Shown here in pieces: positions 5,688 through 7,541 of a stretch of 7,541 bases of DNA. The position numbers and the translations under genes are program-made. Location: NCBI GenBank assembly GCA_964579765.1, contig CAZOIK010000386.1, positions 1 to 7,541 on the forward strand. Reading direction: 5' to 3'. How positions within the stretch are numbered: the first letter of the stretch is position 1; each line of letters opens with the position of its first letter. The DNA is from DATNBT01 sp964579765 (lineage in GTDB: Bacteria; Acidobacteriota; Vicinamibacteria; Vicinamibacterales; CAVVIG01). The notes beneath the pieces were generated by a model. It saw only the letters and a program-made list of their open reading frames with translations. It was not told the DNA's origin and ran no database searches.

Positions 5688-6920
5688 CTAGCGCGGCGCG
5701 TCGCCCGCGCCGAGGCGCCACAGGCGCGTGTGCTCGTGTGCCGCCTGGCGGTAGAGACACGAGAGCTGCCCGTCCTCGGACGCGACGAACACCACGCTGC
5801 CCGGATGCTCGCCGGCGTACGTCGCGCTCGCACGATGGCGCGTGCCCCGGCTCCCCAGATCGACGAACCGCGGGTGCTTTCCTTCTTCCCCCGACACCTC
5901 GACGAGCACGCTCTGCGATCCGACGGGCAGCACCACGCCGAACGCCGCGAGCGCGAGCTGGCGGTTGACGACGACGGCACCGTCGATGGCGGTGAGCGCG
6001 CCCAGCTCCTGCGTGACGCGTTCGGCTTCGGCGTAGAACGCGTTGCGCAGCACGACGTGGAACGCCGAGTCGCCGTTCGCCGACCGCGCGGACGTGTCGG
6101 CCGCGCTCGCCCGTCCGACCCGTCGCGCCAGACGGATCAGCGAGGCAAGCGACGAGTCGCGCGTCATTCGGTACGTCGCCGACAGCGCCGCGTCCGGCGT
6201 TTCTTCGTCGCTCACGACCAGAATGCCGCCACGGCCGTGCGCCGTCATGTCGCCGACGAGCGAACGCACCGTGCGGACGTAGTCGGGAACCGCGTCGTCG
6301 TCGAGTCCGGCGAGCCGCGCCATGCGCTCGATCGCGGCCCGGACCAGGCCCGTGGCGAACCAGACGCCGTCGCCGCCCGTCAGCACGGCGCCGCGTTCGT
6401 AGCCGAGCAACAGATCGCCGCCGCTGCGAATCGACAGGCAGCCCGGCCGGAGCGCGATGATCTTCACGAACGGATCGGGATCGACGTTGAAGCCTTCGCG
6501 GACGAGCCCCGAAATCGCCAGCGTCCCGTCGTCTAGTACGTTGACGGCGATGTAGAGCCGGTGGCCGACGCCGGCGACCGCGAGCTTCACCAGCTCGCCG
6601 ACCGCGAACGGGCGCGGGACGTCGAAGCGCAGGACCTTCCACTGATAGAGCGGCGCCGAGGCCGATTCGGCGCCTTCCGGAAACACGAAATCGACCTCGC
6701 TCGTGCCGAGAAAGACGACGCCGATCGGATGGTGCTCGCCCTCGTACGTCTCGAGGCCGGCCCAGAAGATGGTCGTCAGCAGCTCCGCGAGCAGGTCGTC
6801 GGACACGCCGGCGAGACACCCGCCCTTCGCGGTCACGTGTTCGCGCAGCGTGCGCAGCGCCGCCGGCGGAAACACCTGGTCTGCCGCGATGGCGCGGCGA
6901 TGATGCCTCGTCGCGCTCAT
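5688..6920 (-). CDS. DAC-domain protein (probable diadenylate cyclase) with N-terminal sensor-like domain
   Basis: 410 residues from ATG 6918-6920, overlapping the receiver-gene stop by 4 nt (ATGA). The C-terminal part (about 285-395) carries the two DAC nucleotide-binding motifs: D313-G314-A315 in IDGAVVVNRQLALAAFG and R361-H362-R363 in SRGTRHRASA, followed by SVVFVASEDGQLSCLY. These motifs are the active site that joins two ATP into cyclic di-AMP as a homodimer, and both are intact. The first 280 residues are not a standard DisA or CdaA arrangement: no membrane helices and no C-terminal helix-hairpin-helix DNA-binding region. They resemble the large N-terminal sensor domains described for atypical DAC proteins (DACNV type), including HGRGGILVVSD (228-238). 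The ligand sensed is unknown. The family assignment is firm; cyclase activity is likely but untested. Confidence 0.88.
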   Translation of the reverse strand: MSATRHHRRAIAADQVFPPAALRTLREHVTAKGGCLAGVSDDLLAELLTTIFWAGLETYEGEHHPIGVVFLGTSEVDFVFPEGAESASAPLYQWKVLRFDVPRPFAVGELVKLAVAGVGHRLYIAVNVLDDGTLAISGLVREGFNVDPDPFVKIIALRPGCLSIRSGGDLLLGYERGAVLTGGDGVWFATGLVRAAIERMARLAGLDDDAVPDYVRTVRSLVGDMTAHGRGGILVVSDEETPDAALSATYRMTRDSSLASLIRLARRVGRASAADTSARSANGDSAFHVVLRNAFYAEAERVTQELGALTAIDGAVVVNRQLALAAFGVVLPVGSQSVLVEVSGEEGKHPRFVDLGSRGTRHRASATYAGEHPGSVVFVASEDGQLSCLYRQAAHEHTRLWRLGAGDAPR

Positions 6921-7324
6921 ACGTCAGTGGCCGCCTCCGCACGGCGGCGGCGCGCGAGCAGTTCCGTGGCGAGCGCCTCGAGCTCGTCGAGGCCGAACGG
7001 CTTGCGCAGCAGCGCGGCGTTGGCGCCAAGCGATCGCACCTGCGCCGGAATCCGCACGTCGTCGCGCGCCGTCATGACGATGACGGCGACGTCGAGGCCC
7101 GCCGTGCGCGCGGTGTGCATCGCGGTCAGGCCGCTCATCCACGGCATGCCGACGTCGGTGACGACGAGATCGAACGGCCCTTCTTCAGCCAGCCGCTCGG
7201 CGAGGTCGCCGCCGGTCGCGGCGCGCGTGACGCGCGCGCCGAGCGCCTCGAGCGCGTCCGCAACCGAGTCGAGCAACAGCGGATCGTCATCCGCGACCAA
7301 GATGCGCGCGCCGGCGTTCATCAT
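6917..7324 (-). CDS. Stand-alone CheY-like response regulator receiver
   Basis: 135 residues from ATG 7322-7324 (ATG-ATG pair); this start puts the family sequence at the N-terminus. A single receiver domain with every key residue: acidic pocket D12/D13, phospho-acceptor D57 in VVTDVGMPW, T85 in VIVMTAR, and K108 in LLRKPF. There is no output domain; the protein ends in an Arg/Ala-rich tail. Its stop overlaps the DAC start by 4 nt, so the two are almost certainly co-translated, implying that the receiver acts on or with the cyclase, or passes phosphate to a separate kinase system; this is inference. An alternative ATG at 7391-7393 has a much better GGAGG but would add 23 Arg-rich residues unlike a receiver N-terminus. 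Confidence 0.9.
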   Translation of the reverse strand: MMNAGARILVADDDPLLLDSVADALEALGARVTRAATGGDLAERLAEEGPFDLVVTDVGMPWMSGLTAMHTARTAGLDVAVIVMTARDDVRIPAQVRSLGANAALLRKPFGLDELEALATELLARRRRAEAATDV

Positions 7325-7353
7325 CCGCCTGTGAAGCACGAAGCACGCCACGC

Positions 7354-7385
7354 GCGCGCACCGGAGCCCCCGGGGGCGTGCGCGC
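7354..7385 (-). repeat. Very GC-rich hairpin in the leader of the receiver-DAC operon
   Basis: 8-bp perfect arms (GCGCGCAC at 7354-7361 and GTGCGCGC at 7378-7385) flank a 12-bp perfect palindrome, GCCCCCGGGGGC (7366-7377). The structure lies between the strong Shine-Dalgarno/ATG at 7391-7405 and the receiver domain's own ATG at 7324. It could fold in the mRNA and modulate access to the receiver start or cause pausing. No T-run follows on the minus strand. Confidence 0.45.
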
Positions 7386-7390
7386 CGTGT

Positions 7391-7405
7391 CATCGCGCCG
7401 CCTCC
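7391..7405 (-). promoter_or_regulatory. Strong Shine-Dalgarno with ATG upstream of the receiver gene (alternative start or leader peptide)
   Basis: On the minus strand, GGAGG (7401-7405) sits 7 nt before ATG 7391-7393, in frame with the receiver. It is the best ribosome binding site of this operon, yet the 23 residues it would add (MTRRARPRGLRCAR...) look like translated GC-rich leader. Either the receiver has a basic N-terminal extension, or annotation from this ATG is wrong and 7324 is used. Confidence 0.4.
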
Positions 7406-7462
7406 GAAATGCCGTGACCACCGGGGCACCTTTCTTGCCTTGCGAGGTCTCCAGAAAGGCGG

Positions 7463-7478
7463 CTGCGTTTGGACGCAG
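7463..7478 (+). repeat. Small hairpin running into the ribosome binding site of the last gene
   Basis: CTGCGT (7463-7468) and ACGCAG (7473-7478) form a perfect 6-bp stem with loop TTGG. The right arm covers the first two bases of the AGGAG at 7477-7481 that serves the GTG start at 7490, so folding could partly mask the ribosome binding site. Confidence 0.35.
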
Positions 7479-7489
7479 GAGAACGTCGA

Positions 7490-7541
7490 GTGACCTGGCC
7501 GTCGAAAGTCGCGGCAATCGCCGGCGTGTACGCCGTGCTCG
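7490..7541 (+). CDS. Start of a divergent gene, 3'-truncated (possible membrane protein)
   Basis: GTG at 7490-7492 lies eight bases after AGGAG (7477-7481) and opens a frame that runs off the window after 17 codons: MTWPSKVAAIAGVYAVL. A short polar start with one Lys followed by a hydrophobic run looks like the beginning of an N-terminal membrane helix or signal anchor. It is divergent from the receiver-DAC operon with about 165 nt between the starts, so the two may share a regulatory region. A membrane sensor, for example a histidine kinase for the receiver, would fit the position, but the visible residues do not identify a family. Confidence 0.45.
   Translation, partial: MTWPSKVAAIAGVYAVL

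Noticed and set aside
5231..5980. Minus-strand open frame antisense to hemerythrin and running through the palindrome
   Set aside because: Arg/Ser-rich shadow; the stretch VGLQPDVRLKADTT is translated repeat DNA, not protein.
5647..7029. A 460-codon minus-strand open frame covering the DAC gene and part of the receiver gene
   Set aside because: It is a GC-driven shadow in another frame: Arg/Ala-rich and without motifs, while the overlapping frame has clear DAC motifs. Its end reads through the palindrome (VVSGFSRTSA tail).
7333..7347. Tandem GAAGCAC GAAGCAC repeat upstream of the receiver gene
   Set aside because: Only two 7-base units; no array and no further copies nearby, so not a CRISPR or iteron.

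Overview
The window is very GC-rich (strongly G/C at third codon positions) and tightly packed, with short intergenic gaps and good GGAGG-type ribosome binding sites. This is a bacterial chromosome segment. The mix of genes (secreted SYLF protein, DUF2231-Rieske membrane protein, CAX antiporter, hemerythrin, small RRM protein paired with a small basic protein) and a 40-bp palindrome of a type I associate with Acidobacteriota (Vicinamibacteria-like) genomes suggest that group. The placement is an inference. I see no tRNA, rRNA, CRISPR array, transposase or other mobile gene.

Layout. (1) Positions 1-468, plus strand: the end of a small HNH-fold-like protein, followed by a hairpin. (2) Positions 516-1076, minus strand: a two-gene unit, an RRM RNA-binding protein followed by a small basic Lys/Arg/Gln-rich protein. 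(3) Positions 1283-5637, plus strand: six closely spaced genes: DUF2231-Rieske membrane protein, SPW-repeat membrane protein, CAX-type Ca2+/cation:H+ antiporter, secreted SYLF/YSC84 protein, histidine phosphatase, and hemerythrin-like protein. (4) Positions 5688-7324, minus strand: a stand-alone CheY-like receiver overlapping by 4 nt (ATGA) a DAC-domain (diadenylate cyclase) gene with a large N-terminal sensor-like region. (5) From 7490, plus strand: the first codons of a divergent gene.

The plus-strand run reads as an envelope/stress set: redox (Rieske), di-iron O2 or Fe handling (hemerythrin), ion homeostasis (CAX) and lipid-associated periplasmic function (SYLF). The minus-strand pair suggests c-di-AMP production coupled to phosphorelay input. 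Functional links between the two sets are inference.

The points most worth attention are: a histidine phosphatase gene with no ATG/GTG/TTG able to start it, but an ideally spaced Shine-Dalgarno in front of an ATC codon; the receiver-DAC operon; and the near-perfect 40-bp palindrome that overlaps the hemerythrin stop codon between two convergent genes.
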